Shown one piece after another: positions 1 through 8,121 of a stretch of 64,000 nucleotides of DNA (its first letter is position 1; each line of letters opens with the position of its first letter). Under the pieces are notes generated by a model. It was given only the letters and a program-made list of their open reading frames with translations. It was not told where the DNA came from and ran no database searches. This stretch comes from Schauerella aestuarii (GTDB lineage: Bacteria; Pseudomonadota; Gammaproteobacteria; Burkholderiales; Burkholderiaceae_B). Made by a program: the position numbers and the translations under genes. The stretch covers positions 434,001-498,000 of the forward strand of contig NZ_SIZW01000040.1 in assembly GCF_009866805.1 (NCBI RefSeq), written 5' to 3'.

Positions 1-1
1 C

Positions 2-736
2 CTGCGGCCCGAGCGCGACATCTTCAGCGTGCCCAGCCTTATCCCCAAAACGATCGACCCAGGATTGCAGTCCTACAAGAATCTGCTGCACTTGACCGAC
101 TACTGGCAGCAGTTCATGAACAGCCTGATCGTTGCCGGCGCGGTCGTGGCGGTCAGCTTGGTGGTGTCGGTCGTGGTCGCTTACGTGGTGTCGCGCTTCA
201 AGGTGCCGGGCAAGTCGCTCATCATCAGCAGCATGCTTTACGCCTATATGTTCCCGCCGCTGCTGCTGGCGATTCCGCTACTGGCGATATTCGCGCGCTG
301 GGGCTTGGCGGATAGTCTCTTCTCGGTGGTGGTGGCGCATTGCACGATGACGATTCCCTTAGGTGTGTGGCTGTTGTGGGGCTTTTTCAAGGCCATGCCC
401 ATGCACCTCGAAGAAGCTGCCATGGTCGATGGCTGCACACGCGCGCAGGCCTTCTACAAAGTAGTGCTGCCGTTGTCGTTGCCCGGCATTGTGACCGTGG
501 CGATTTTTTCGTTTCTGTTGTCGTGGACGGACTACGTATTTGCGTTCGTGCTGCTCAGCAGCGACAGCCAGCAGACGTTGCCTGTGGGGCTGGCGGCCAT
601 TCTCGGCTCGTTCGATGCGCGTTGGGGCGAGTTGATGGCAGGCGCCACGCTGATCACGCTGCCGCTGTTAGTGATGTTTACCTTTCTCAGCCGCTATTTC
701 ATACAAGGACTGGCGGCCGGTGCAGTCAAAGGATGA
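2..736 (+). CDS. Carbohydrate ABC transporter permease (MalG type), 5' truncated
   Basis: Inner-membrane permease of a binding-protein-dependent sugar or polyol importer. The reading frame is open to the window edge and reads LRPERDIFSVPSL before the GTG at 29, which is typical MalG-family N-terminal sequence, so the true start lies upstream. Several hydrophobic segments are visible, and the EAA loop that contacts the ATPase is clear (EEAAMVDGC, then LPLSLPG). The stop is 3 bases before the SDR start, so the genes are probably co-transcribed. The partner permease, binding protein and ATPase are presumably to the left, outside the window. The substrate cannot be read from sequence; the two linked dehydrogenases suggest a polyol or sugar. 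Confidence 0.88.
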   Translation: MRPERDIFSVPSLIPKTIDPGLQSYKNLLHLTDYWQQFMNSLIVAGAVVAVSLVVSVVVAYVVSRFKVPGKSLIISSMLYAYMFPPLLLAIPLLAIFARWGLADSLFSVVVAHCTMTIPLGVWLLWGFFKAMPMHLEEAAMVDGCTRAQAFYKVVLPLSLPGIVTVAIFSFLLSWTDYVFAFVLLSSDSQQTLPVGLAAILGSFDARWGELMAGATLITLPLLVMFTFLSRYFIQGLAAGAVKG

Positions 737-739
737 ACG

Positions 740-1510
740 ATGGATCTCGGGTTGAAGGATGGTGTGGCACTGATCACGGGCGGCGGCGGCGGCATCGGTG
801 CGGCCGAGGCGTTGTGCTTCTCGCAGGAGGGCATGTGCATCGCGATCAACGACATCGACGCGACAGCTGCGCAGCGGGTCGTGGATGGGCTGCGCGATCG
901 CGGGATCAACGCAGCTGCCTTCTGCGGCGATGCGTGCGATGAGGATGCCGTCCAGCGTGTGGTGGACGATGTATTGAAGCATTTCGGACGCCTCGACGTG
1001 CTGGTCAATAACGCGGGCATCGGCGTCAAACCCGCCTACGCCGTGGCCGATATGCCGCTAGCGGCTTGGGACGGGATGCTGCAATCCCATCTGCGCAGCA
1101 CGTTCCTCTTTTCGCGCGCAGCATTCAAACCGATGCGTGCGGCAAAGTTCGGCCGCATCGTCAATACCTCGTCGATGAACTTTACCGGCGGCGGGCGGCC
1201 CGGCGTGGCGCACTATGCTGCAGCCAAGGCCGGTATTGCCGGCTTCACGCGCACGTTGGCCAAGGAGGCCGGCCCATATGGCATTACGGCGAATGCCATC
1301 GCACCGGGCTACGTGGAAACGGCATTGATCGATGGCTTCACTGATGATATGCGAGCACGGCTCTACCGGCAGAATCCGGTGGGACGGCCTTGCCGACCGG
1401 ATGAGGTGGCTGCGCTGGTCGCTTTTCTGGCGTCTGGCCAAGCCGCCTTCATCAATGGCGCGCTGGTGTGCATGGACGGTGGGCGGCGCGACTTTTATTG
1501 GGGCGAGTGA
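740..1510 (+). CDS. SDR-family NAD-dependent oxidoreductase
   Basis: Classical short-chain dehydrogenase of 256 residues, cytosolic. The Rossmann glycine motif TGGGGGIG is at residues 13-20 and NNAG at 90-93. The catalytic serine is at 144/145, and the YxxxK pair is Tyr159 and Lys163. Asp38, at the end of the second strand (NDID), favours NAD over NADP. It follows a sugar permease gene by 3 bases and overlaps the next dehydrogenase gene by one base (TGATG), so it probably oxidises the imported polyol or a derived sugar. The exact substrate is unknown. Confidence 0.88.
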   Translation: MDLGLKDGVALITGGGGGIGAAEALCFSQEGMCIAINDIDATAAQRVVDGLRDRGINAAAFCGDACDEDAVQRVVDDVLKHFGRLDVLVNNAGIGVKPAYAVADMPLAAWDGMLQSHLRSTFLFSRAAFKPMRAAKFGRIVNTSSMNFTGGGRPGVAHYAAAKAGIAGFTRTLAKEAGPYGITANAIAPGYVETALIDGFTDDMRARLYRQNPVGRPCRPDEVAALVAFLASGQAAFINGALVCMDGGRRDFYWGE

Positions 1511-2631
1511 TGGTCAGAACAATCGGCTTTCCGGGACGTTATACGCAAGGGCCCGACGCGATCCTGGCACTACCGGACTTGCTGGCCGAGTTGGGTTGCC
1601 GGCGCTCGGTGGTGCTGGCCGATGCGGTCGTGCGCGACGCGGTGTGGCTGCCGCTTGAATCTTCGATGGCCCTGCTCGCGTTGGAAACCACGGTGCTGGA
1701 TTTCCCAGGCGAATGCACGCAGGCGGCGATCGATGGGCTGAGCGCGCAAGCGGTCGAGCGAGCCGCGGATTGTGTGATTGCGTTGGGTGGCGGCAAAACC
1801 ATCGATACCGCCAAAGGGGTGGCGTTGAGCTGCGGCGCGCAGTTGGTGGTGATCCCGACAATCGCTTCGAACGACTCGCCGACGAGCCGATTGATTGTGC
1901 TCTACGACGACCATCATGCCGTGGCGGGGGTGCGGCTGATGGCCCGTAACCCGGACGCCGTGATTGTGGACACCACCATCATCGCTCGTGCGCCCGCGCG
2001 CTTCTTTGCGGCCGGGCTGGGCGACGCGTTGAGCAAGAAAGACGAAGTAACCCAGTGTCATCTGGCTGGCGGCAACAACTTTTTTGCTACGCCATCTCTA
2101 CCGGTGGCGCGGCTGCTGGCCGAGCAGTGCTACGCCGATATTCTGGCTTTCGGCGAACAGGCCCTGCGTCAGGTGCGCGACCATCGCACGCCCAATGATG
2201 CGGTGGAGCGCGCCGTTCAAGCGAGCGTGCTGTTATCTGGCTTGGCGTTCGAAAGTGGCGGGCTGTCGATCGCGCATGCTTTAACGCGCGGCTTTTCGGC
2301 ACATCCAGTATTGGGCGCGTTGTTGCACGGCGAAATCGTGGCGTTTGGCGCACTGGTGCAACGTTTCGTTCAGCAGGATGCGCCATCCGCAATCGCCCAA
2401 CAAGCCGGGCTCACGCGTCGCCTGGGCTTGCCGGTGTGTTTTTCCGATCTGGGCGTGCCTACTCTGCGCGCGGATGAGATCGATGCCATTGCTGCATTGA
2501 CGTGTCAGGCGCCTTACATCGGCAACGTTGTGCCGCGCGCCGACCGGGCGAGTATTGCCGCCGCGATCGTGGCAACCGACGCACTGGGTCGCGCGTTGGC
2601 GCCGTCGGGCGAGGTAGGTATTACGTCGTAG
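1510..2631 (+). CDS. GldA-like iron/zinc-dependent dehydrogenase
   Basis: Group III metal-dependent alcohol dehydrogenase resembling glycerol dehydrogenase (373 residues; family about 365). The nucleotide motif GGGK is at residues 93-96, followed by the PTIASNDSPTS segment. The three expected metal ligands are present at family spacing: Asp172 (in GDALSKK), His256 (in SIAHAL) and His273 (in LHGEIVAFG). I chose the ATG at 1510, which overlaps the SDR stop by one base; an in-frame ATG at 1468 lies inside the SDR gene and would add a non-homologous leader. The 3' end overlaps the convergent regulator gene by 11 bases. It may oxidise glycerol or another small polyol. Confidence 0.85.
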   Translation: MVRTIGFPGRYTQGPDAILALPDLLAELGCRRSVVLADAVVRDAVWLPLESSMALLALETTVLDFPGECTQAAIDGLSAQAVERAADCVIALGGGKTIDTAKGVALSCGAQLVVIPTIASNDSPTSRLIVLYDDHHAVAGVRLMARNPDAVIVDTTIIARAPARFFAAGLGDALSKKDEVTQCHLAGGNNFFATPSLPVARLLAEQCYADILAFGEQALRQVRDHRTPNDAVERAVQASVLLSGLAFESGGLSIAHALTRGFSAHPVLGALLHGEIVAFGALVQRFVQQDAPSAIAQQAGLTRRLGLPVCFSDLGVPTLRADEIDAIAALTCQAPYIGNVVPRADRASIAAAIVATDALGRALAPSGEVGITS

Positions 2632-3664
2632 TGGCGGCCGGAGGCGGAGCCGTCGAAGCGCGTGCCACCAGGGCCAGCGGCGCGAACTCGCGATTGGCGC
2701 GAGTGCGCGTGCCGTTGATAAGTTCGATCAGCGTCTGCGCGCCCTCGTATCCCATCTGTTCGACCGGCATGCTGACCGTACTCAACTGCGGATACATCAC
2801 TTCCGCCATGGGGCCGTCGTGAACCGTGATGACGGACATGTCATCGGGCACGGCGATGCGCTGTTCGTGCAGCACCATCATGGCGCCGGTGGCAGCCGTC
2901 AATGTGAGCGGGAATACCGCCGTGGGTCGAGGGCCGCCGCGCGCGAGAATCTCTCGCATGGCCGTCGCGCCGCCTTGCACCGTGTAGCCCGAAATAGCCA
3001 CCAGTGCGGGGTCGTACGCCACCCCCGCAGCGTCGAGCGCCTCGCAGTAGCCCGCTAATCTTCCCGCGCCAAGCGTGGGATGAACCTGGCCTGATAGATA
3101 CGCGATACGTCGATGCCCAAGGTCGATGAGATGCTGCGTCGCCATGCGTGCTGCCGCGCGGCTGTCGAAGTGGTAGCAGTTGCGGACGCCTTTGACTTTT
3201 CGATTGAGCAGCAGAAAGGGTACTCGTGCTTGACGTACAGCGCGCAAGATCGCGCTATTGTCGTCCAGCGTCGTCACCAGTAAGCCATCGACCCGATTGG
3301 CTTGCACGATGCGGGCATAAGCGGAGTCGTCCGCGGCATTTTCTTCGATATGTGAAATCACAAGCGAATAACCGCGCTCATAGGCGCCGCGTTCGGCGCC
3401 CAGGATGATCTGGTAATACACCGGGTTATCGAGTTGTGGCACCGCAATGCCCAATGTATATGTGCGCGATGTGCGCAGGCCGCGCGCGCTCAGGTTGGGC
3501 CGGTAATCCAGCGCCTTGGCTGCTGCCAGAATCCGCTCACGCGTCTCCTCGCGCACCCGCTGGTTCTTGTCGCCACTGAGCACTCGCGAGACGGTCGATA
3601 AATCGCAGCTTGCTGCCGCCGCGACATCGCTCAATGTGACGACGACCGTTCCTGGCTTTGGCAT
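2621..3664 (-). CDS. LacI-family transcriptional regulator
   Basis: Repressor-type regulator of 347 residues. The N-terminal helix-turn-helix (VTLSDVAAAASCDLSTVSRV) is followed by the hinge helix region and a periplasmic-binding-protein-like sugar domain. The chosen start is the Met at 3664 (MPKPGTVVV), because the 26 residues upstream in the open frame do not look like a LacI N-terminus. It is convergent with the sugar permease/dehydrogenase operon and most likely represses it in the absence of its sugar; this is inferred from position. Its last codons overlap the last codons of the GldA-like gene by 11 bases. Confidence 0.88.
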   Translation of the reverse strand: MPKPGTVVVTLSDVAAAASCDLSTVSRVLSGDKNQRVREETRERILAAAKALDYRPNLSARGLRTSRTYTLGIAVPQLDNPVYYQIILGAERGAYERGYSLVISHIEENAADDSAYARIVQANRVDGLLVTTLDDNSAILRAVRQARVPFLLLNRKVKGVRNCYHFDSRAAARMATQHLIDLGHRRIAYLSGQVHPTLGAGRLAGYCEALDAAGVAYDPALVAISGYTVQGGATAMREILARGGPRPTAVFPLTLTAATGAMMVLHEQRIAVPDDMSVITVHDGPMAEVMYPQLSTVSMPVEQMGYEGAQTLIELINGTRTRANREFAPLALVARASTAPPPAATTT

Positions 3665-3725
3665 AGCATGGATGTCCGTTGAACCAACGCTCGCATTATA
3701 AGTGAGCGCCGTGGCGCCGAACAGA

Positions 3726-4070
3726 TCAGCCCGCCTCTGCACCCGCCATCATCGTGCGGCACGCTTCAGCGCATTGCTTGCACGCTTCGGCGCACGCCTG
3801 GCAGTGATCGTGATCGTGTTTGCCGCATTCGGCCGCGCACGCTTCGCAGATGCCGACGCACAGAGTGCACACGTCGCCCGTAAAGGCGCTGCCGCGTGCC
3901 ATCACGCTGGCCGCGAAGCGGCACATGTCGGCGCAATCCATGTCGAGCTTGATGCAGTCTTTCATCCCGGCGACATCACTTTCGTCCAGGCACGCGGTGG
4001 CGCAGTGTTCGCAGGCGGCGGCACACGCGAAGCATTTTTCGATACTGGCTTGCAGGGTGTTGGGTTGCAT
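3726..4070 (-). CDS. Cytosolic four-helix-bundle copper-storage protein (Csp family)
   Basis: Small Cys-rich protein of 114 residues with 18 cysteines, mostly in CxxC and CxxxC repeats along predicted helices, plus a HDHDH cluster. This is the pattern of DUF326/Csp proteins, which fold as four-helix bundles with Cys lining the core and hold many Cu(I) ions. No signal peptide is seen, so it fits the cytosolic Csp3 branch. The start at 4070 is fixed by a strong ribosome site (AGGAGCC, 4074-4080) seven bases away; the longer open frame upstream is rejected. It stands alone with its own leader, and no copper exporter or CueR gene is adjacent. Confidence 0.85.
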   Translation of the reverse strand: MQPNTLQASIEKCFACAAACEHCATACLDESDVAGMKDCIKLDMDCADMCRFAASVMARGSAFTGDVCTLCVGICEACAAECGKHDHDHCQACAEACKQCAEACRTMMAGAEAG

Positions 4071-4091
4071 ATTGGCTCCTTGGCCACTGGC

Positions 4092-4111
4092 GGCGACCAA
4101 GAGGGGTCGCC
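4092..4111 (-). other. Hairpin in the leader of the copper-storage gene
   Basis: A 7-bp inverted repeat GGCGACC/GGTCGCC with a 6-base loop lies 22 bases upstream of the Csp start codon. It could be a 5' UTR structure or a regulator site. A second GC-rich hairpin (CCGGGCC/GGCCCGG, 4168-4196) lies further upstream. I could not identify a CueR or CsoR operator by eye. Confidence 0.4.
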
Positions 4112-4269
4112 TGAGTGTTGTGCGCCGCAAGCCTTATGCCGCTAAGTCCTTAGCTAGTTCGGACAAGCCGGGCCGCATCCAATCCTTCCGGCCCGGGCCT
4201 CGCCCAACCTGATCAGCCCAGCCCAGCCCACAGCCCCACAACCCGCCCCAGACCCGATATCGCGCCGCT

Positions 4270-5169
4270 TCAGTCAAATCCCAACATATGCGCCAAGCTC
4301 TTGCCGGTCTGGTCTTCGACCAGATCGATATTGCTTTCGAGATCGCGCAGGTGGGCATCCATTGTGGCGATGGCGCGGGCGACGTCGCCGCGCTCGATGT
4401 CGTCCACGACGCGCACGTGCTCATCATGTTCGCAAGGCGCATTGCCGGGCGCTTCGTAGATGGCCACGACCAAGGCGCAACGCGACATGAGCTCTTTCAG
4501 GTAGCGTTCCAGGATCGGGTTGCGGGAAAGTTCGGCCAGGCGCAGATGGAAGGTGCTGGCCAGGCGTGCCCATTCGTTTTGCGGCGCGTGGTGCATGGCA
4601 CGGTGCTCGGCTTTCAATTGCCGGCGCAGGGCTGCATAGTCGGCGCGGGTGGCAAACTGAGCCACCAGGGGAACGATGGCGGCTTCGAGTGCGCGGCGGG
4701 CTTCGAAGAGCTTGCCCACTTCTTCGCGCGTGGGCATGGCCACCATGGCGCCGCGGTTGGGCCGCAAAGCGACGATGTGATCGTGCGCCAGGCGCTGCAG
4801 CACTTTCTGCACGACCGATCGACCAACGCCGAACAGTTCGCACAGGGCGGCTTCGGGCAACTTGGTGCCGGGTGCGAGGCGCTGGCTCATCACGCTTTCG
4901 AACACCGCGCGGTAGATGCGGTCTTCGGTGTCTTCAGCGTCGCGTTCGGAAGCAGCCGCGCCACGCTGGCTGGCTTCCAATGCCACCGGTCGCACGCGTG
5001 GCCGGCCGCGACGAACCTCACGTGCCGCAGCAGGCGGCGAGGCGTCGTTGGCCGCGCGGCGATGCGCGGGAGGAGTGGCGGCATCGGCAGCGACGGCGGC
5101 AGTGACTGCGCCGCGTTTGCCGGCTTTTTTGATCGCGGGCGCAGCAGAGCGGGAAGCAGCTTTAGTCAT
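4270..5169 (-). CDS. GntR/FCD-family transcriptional regulator with basic N-terminal tail
   Basis: FadR-subfamily regulator of 299 residues. A winged helix-turn-helix spans about residues 83-147 (ELFGVGRSVVQKVLQRL). An all-helical FCD effector domain follows, with conserved metal/ligand His residues (STFHLRL, EHDEHVRVVDD, MDAHLRDLE). The first 80 residues are an unusual Ala/Lys/Arg-rich, probably disordered tail containing RRGRPR at 53-58, an AT-hook-like core. The start is uncertain: ATG at 5169 is used, ATG at 5178 is equally possible, and neither has a good ribosome site. It lies 28 bases after the amidase on the same strand and probably controls the amidase/deacetylase operon and the divergent ABC transporter. 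Confidence 0.85.
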   Translation of the reverse strand: MTKAASRSAAPAIKKAGKRGAVTAAVAADAATPPAHRRAANDASPPAAAREVRRGRPRVRPVALEASQRGAAASERDAEDTEDRIYRAVFESVMSQRLAPGTKLPEAALCELFGVGRSVVQKVLQRLAHDHIVALRPNRGAMVAMPTREEVGKLFEARRALEAAIVPLVAQFATRADYAALRRQLKAEHRAMHHAPQNEWARLASTFHLRLAELSRNPILERYLKELMSRCALVVAIYEAPGNAPCEHDEHVRVVDDIERGDVARAIATMDAHLRDLESNIDLVEDQTGKSLAHMLGFD

Positions 5170-5197
5170 GACGGGCATACATTGAAACCATGAGCGC

Positions 5198-6490
5198 CTA
5201 TCCTGCCACTGTGCCAAGGCAACCGAGTTGCCGGCCGATCGCCACGGCCAGATGAATGAGCGCGCGGTCGCTGCCGGCCGGGCCCATCAACGACACGCCG
5301 AGCGGCAAGCCATCGTCGCCGATGAAGGGCAGGCTCACCTGCGGCAACCCCGCCAGGCCTGCGATGCACGTAATGCGGAACGTATTGGCGCGCACGATGT
5401 CGACGGCTTCACCGCCCGCATTGCGCGGGATGGCTGCGCTCGATGCCGAGGGCAACACCGCGATGCCGGTGGCACCGAGCACCTGGCGCACATGAGCGCG
5501 AATCGCGTCTTGGCTGGCGAAGGCGGCATCGGCCTGTGCCGCGGTAATGGCGGACGCGGTTTTGAAGCGGCCATCGACGGCAGCGCCGAAACGCGGTCGG
5601 TTTGCGCCGATCCATGCGCCGTGCGTTTCCCAGGCATCGTACGCCGACGCTGTCACATAGATCTGGCGCCACGCTTCGAGGCCCGCGTCCGCAATGCGGA
5701 TGCGCTCTACGGCAATCGGCTCAGGATGCGCGAGGGCGGCGGCAAGCGCTGTCGTCACGCGCTCGAGCGGTGCTTGAAACGCCGGCTCGGCGGCTTCCCA
5801 CGTATCGGTAAAGGTCAGCACGCGATCGAACGGCACCGCATTGTCGGGCAGCAGCACGTCACCCACCTGTGCAAATACGTTTGAGTCTTGCGCCAGCCAG
5901 GTGGCTGTGTCGTACTTGGGCGCAAGCGGCGCCATGGCGTCGGTACTCACCAGGCCGTGTGTGGTGCGCAATCCCCACAAGCCGCAATAGCTCGCCGGCA
6001 CGCGGGTGGATCCGCCCGTGTCGGTACCCAAGGCGAAGTCACATAGTCCGGCGGCGGCGGCCGCCGCCGAGCCGCTCGACGAGCCGCCAGGCACACGGTC
6101 GGGCGCGCGCGTATTGAGCGGGGTGCCGTAATGCGTGTTGTCGCCCTGGATGCTGTAGGCGATTTCGTCGGTGATGGTTTTACCCACCAGCGTGGCGCCT
6201 GCTGCGAGCAGGGCGGTGACGACGGGGCTGGTCGATGTGGCCGGGCCATGCGTGGCAAGCCAATCCGGGTTACCGGCACCGGTGGTCAGGCCGGCGATGT
6301 CGTACAGGTCCTTGGCAGCGAAGCGCAGGCCATCCAGCGGACCGTTCGCGGTGGGCGCGATGGTAAACGCCCCGTGCGGCACCCAGGCGCCAACCGTGTC
6401 GGTAAACGGCAGGCCCTGCGTGATCGGCAAGGCGTCGGCGGGGGGCGACGATGTAGCGGCTTGAGATGAGATCGGCGTAGCGAGGGTCAT
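5198..6490 (-). CDS. Amidase-signature-family amidohydrolase
   Basis: Amidase-signature enzyme of 430 residues that hydrolyses C-N amide bonds; cytosolic, no signal peptide. The Ser-cisSer-Lys triad is visible: Lys60 (in RFAAKDLYD), the GGSSSGS segment at 135-141, and nucleophile Ser161 in DTGGSTRVPAS. The start ATG at 6490 overlaps the deacetylase stop as ATGA, and a much longer open frame upstream is a shadow. It belongs to the operon NTF2-like/deacetylase/amidase/GntR. It probably acts on an amide or ureide brought in by the divergent Liv-type transporter. It is not GatA: no GatB or GatC is adjacent and the sequence is family-divergent. Confidence 0.88.
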   Translation of the reverse strand: MTLATPISSQAATSSPPADALPITQGLPFTDTVGAWVPHGAFTIAPTANGPLDGLRFAAKDLYDIAGLTTGAGNPDWLATHGPATSTSPVVTALLAAGATLVGKTITDEIAYSIQGDNTHYGTPLNTRAPDRVPGGSSSGSAAAAAAGLCDFALGTDTGGSTRVPASYCGLWGLRTTHGLVSTDAMAPLAPKYDTATWLAQDSNVFAQVGDVLLPDNAVPFDRVLTFTDTWEAAEPAFQAPLERVTTALAAALAHPEPIAVERIRIADAGLEAWRQIYVTASAYDAWETHGAWIGANRPRFGAAVDGRFKTASAITAAQADAAFASQDAIRAHVRQVLGATGIAVLPSASSAAIPRNAGGEAVDIVRANTFRITCIAGLAGLPQVSLPFIGDDGLPLGVSLMGPAGSDRALIHLAVAIGRQLGCLGTVAG

Positions 6491-7434
6491 GCGGAAATCC
6501 CGGTTGCGAGTTGGGGCAGCGTGGCCACGTGGCGGTGGATGGCGCCCGGCGTGGTGAGCCAGACGTCGCCATCCTCGCGCGCGGCGGCGATGTGCGCAAG
6601 CGCGCGTCGCAGATGCCGCAGGCGATAGGGTTGGCCGACGATATACGGGTGCAAGGCGATGCCCATCACCAGCGGTTGTTGAGCGGCCTGCAGGCGCATC
6701 TCGTCGAAGTTGTCGATGATCATCTGCGCGAAATCCTTGCCATCCATCTGGCGCGCCACGATCATCGGAATGTCGTTCAATTCTTGCGGATAGGGAATGG
6801 ACCACAGCGTGTTGCCATCGCGCGTGCGCATGGGCACGGGCTGATCGTCGTGGCACCAGTTCAAGGTGTAGCGATAGCCGGTTTCGGCAAGCAGATCAGG
6901 GGTGACGCGCGACTCGGCGATCCACGGCGAAAGCCATCCGGCCGGTGTCGTGTCGATCGGGCTGGGCGCGCGCTGGCCTGCGGCCTGCAGCCGATCGCGG
7001 CAATGCGCAAGCAACGCGCGCTCGTCGGCCTCGCACATCTGGTTTTGATGCTCGCCATTGGTGTGCCCGTGCCCGATGAGTTCGTCACCGCGCGCGAGAC
7101 ACGCGTCGATGAGTTCCGGGCAATGGTCGGCAATCGACGTATTGGCGATGATGCCGGCGGGAAACGACAGCGAATCGAAAAGCTCCAGGCAGCGCCATGC
7201 GCCTACCCGATTGCCGTATTCGCGCCACGCATAGTTCAGGATATCGGGTTCGCCCAGCGACAACCCGAGCCGCGCGCCCATGCCTTCGCCGTAGTGGAAG
7301 TGTTCGAGATTGAAGCCCAGATACACGGCCAGCCTGGCGCTGCCCGGCCACGCATAAGGCACGCGCCGCGTGATGGGGGTGTAGTCGAATCGGTCGTGAT
7401 GCGCAAGGCGGCCGTAGGGCACAGTTGCGTTCAT
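6487..7434 (-). CDS. Polysaccharide deacetylase (NodB/PuuE-like) family protein
   Basis: NodB-homology TIM-barrel hydrolase of 315 residues without signal peptide, resembling the PuuE (cofactor-free allantoinase-like) branch more than chitin deacetylases. The usual first-motif Asp pair is replaced by NLEHFHYGEG, while GHGHTNGEH matches the second-motif histidine region and ALHPYIVGQP the late motif. The start ATG at 7434 overlaps the NTF2-like stop by four bases and the end overlaps the amidase start likewise, so the three are translationally coupled. Likely substrate is a small amide, ureide or cyclic imide rather than a polysaccharide; this is inferred from the neighbouring amidase and amino-acid-type transporter. 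Confidence 0.8.
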   Translation of the reverse strand: MNATVPYGRLAHHDRFDYTPITRRVPYAWPGSARLAVYLGFNLEHFHYGEGMGARLGLSLGEPDILNYAWREYGNRVGAWRCLELFDSLSFPAGIIANTSIADHCPELIDACLARGDELIGHGHTNGEHQNQMCEADERALLAHCRDRLQAAGQRAPSPIDTTPAGWLSPWIAESRVTPDLLAETGYRYTLNWCHDDQPVPMRTRDGNTLWSIPYPQELNDIPMIVARQMDGKDFAQMIIDNFDEMRLQAAQQPLVMGIALHPYIVGQPYRLRHLRRALAHIAAAREDGDVWLTTPGAIHRHVATLPQLATGISA

Positions 7435-7865
7435 GGGCGCACGCCTGCCGCGCGATCCATCAGCCACTCGGCGCTGTCGTTCCACACGTCCATCTGCACG
7501 ATCAACCCCTGCTCGACCACATAGCGATCGACGTAGCGGTTGCCTTCGAAGGGGGTGCCGTCGAGCCACTCGCCATACAGCGTGCCGCGGTTGTAGACCA
7601 CGGCGTGCTCGGTTGTCGCACCCGCGACGACCTCGGTGGCTTCGAAGCGCTTTTTCACCCAGGCATAACGTTGCTTGTTGAAGGCCGCGCATTCCGCCGG
7701 ATCCGACATCGCCCGCCCTCCGGTGAAGCGTATCGCCAGCTTGGGCGATACGAAAGCGCGCGCGCCGTCGGGGTCGGGCTTCATCAGAATGGTCAAGTAC
7801 CGGTCGACGAGTGCGCCAGCGGCAGCGGCCACATCGGTCGTGTTCGAAGTTGGTGCATCGTGCAT
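7431..7865 (-). CDS. NTF2-like/SnoaL-like domain protein
   Basis: Small protein of 144 residues with the pattern of the NTF2-like alpha+beta cone fold: an N-terminal helix (VDRYLTILMKPD), then beta-rich sequence ending RYVVEQGLIVQMDVWNDSAEW. Such proteins act as isomerases, dehydratases or binding subunits in small-molecule catabolism. The start ATG at 7865 has a GGGGAA ribosome site 5 bases upstream (revcomp); the longer frame is non-homologous. It is the first gene of the leftward operon, coupled to the deacetylase by an ATGA overlap. No specific reaction can be named. Confidence 0.75.
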   Translation of the reverse strand: MHDAPTSNTTDVAAAAGALVDRYLTILMKPDPDGARAFVSPKLAIRFTGGRAMSDPAECAAFNKQRYAWVKKRFEATEVVAGATTEHAVVYNRGTLYGEWLDGTPFEGNRYVDRYVVEQGLIVQMDVWNDSAEWLMDRAAGVRP

Positions 7866-8121
7866 CGAAATTCCCCGTGATTTGCACTTTTTTGGTGCGT
7901 CGTTGGCTTGTGAGGCTCGTGTGGCCGTTGTGTTCCAGAACAAGCGAGACGAATTATTATCGTCAATAAATTGATTTTTTGCAGACAATTATTAGGAAAA
8001 ATTGACGTCGGAAAATTCTTGAGCCTGGGTCCCCGATGAATGCTGAAAATTGGCATCGATTTTGCTTTGGAACTGTTCCAGGGCGGCGTCCGCCATCACT
8101 CGAAACCAGTTGGGGAAACCT
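7866..8121. promoter_or_regulatory. Divergent control region with AT-rich repeats
   Basis: This 256-base gap separates the leftward amidase operon from the rightward ABC transporter, so both promoters should lie here. In an otherwise GC-rich sequence, 7951-8020 is AT-rich. It contains the direct repeat AATTATTA (7952-7959 and 7987-7994), the inverted repeat CGTCAAT/ATTGACG (7961-7967 and 8001-8007), and the compact inverted repeat TCAAT-AA-ATTGA (7963-7974). These are good candidates for the operator of the linked GntR regulator. I could not assign convincing -35/-10 pairs. Confidence 0.55.
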
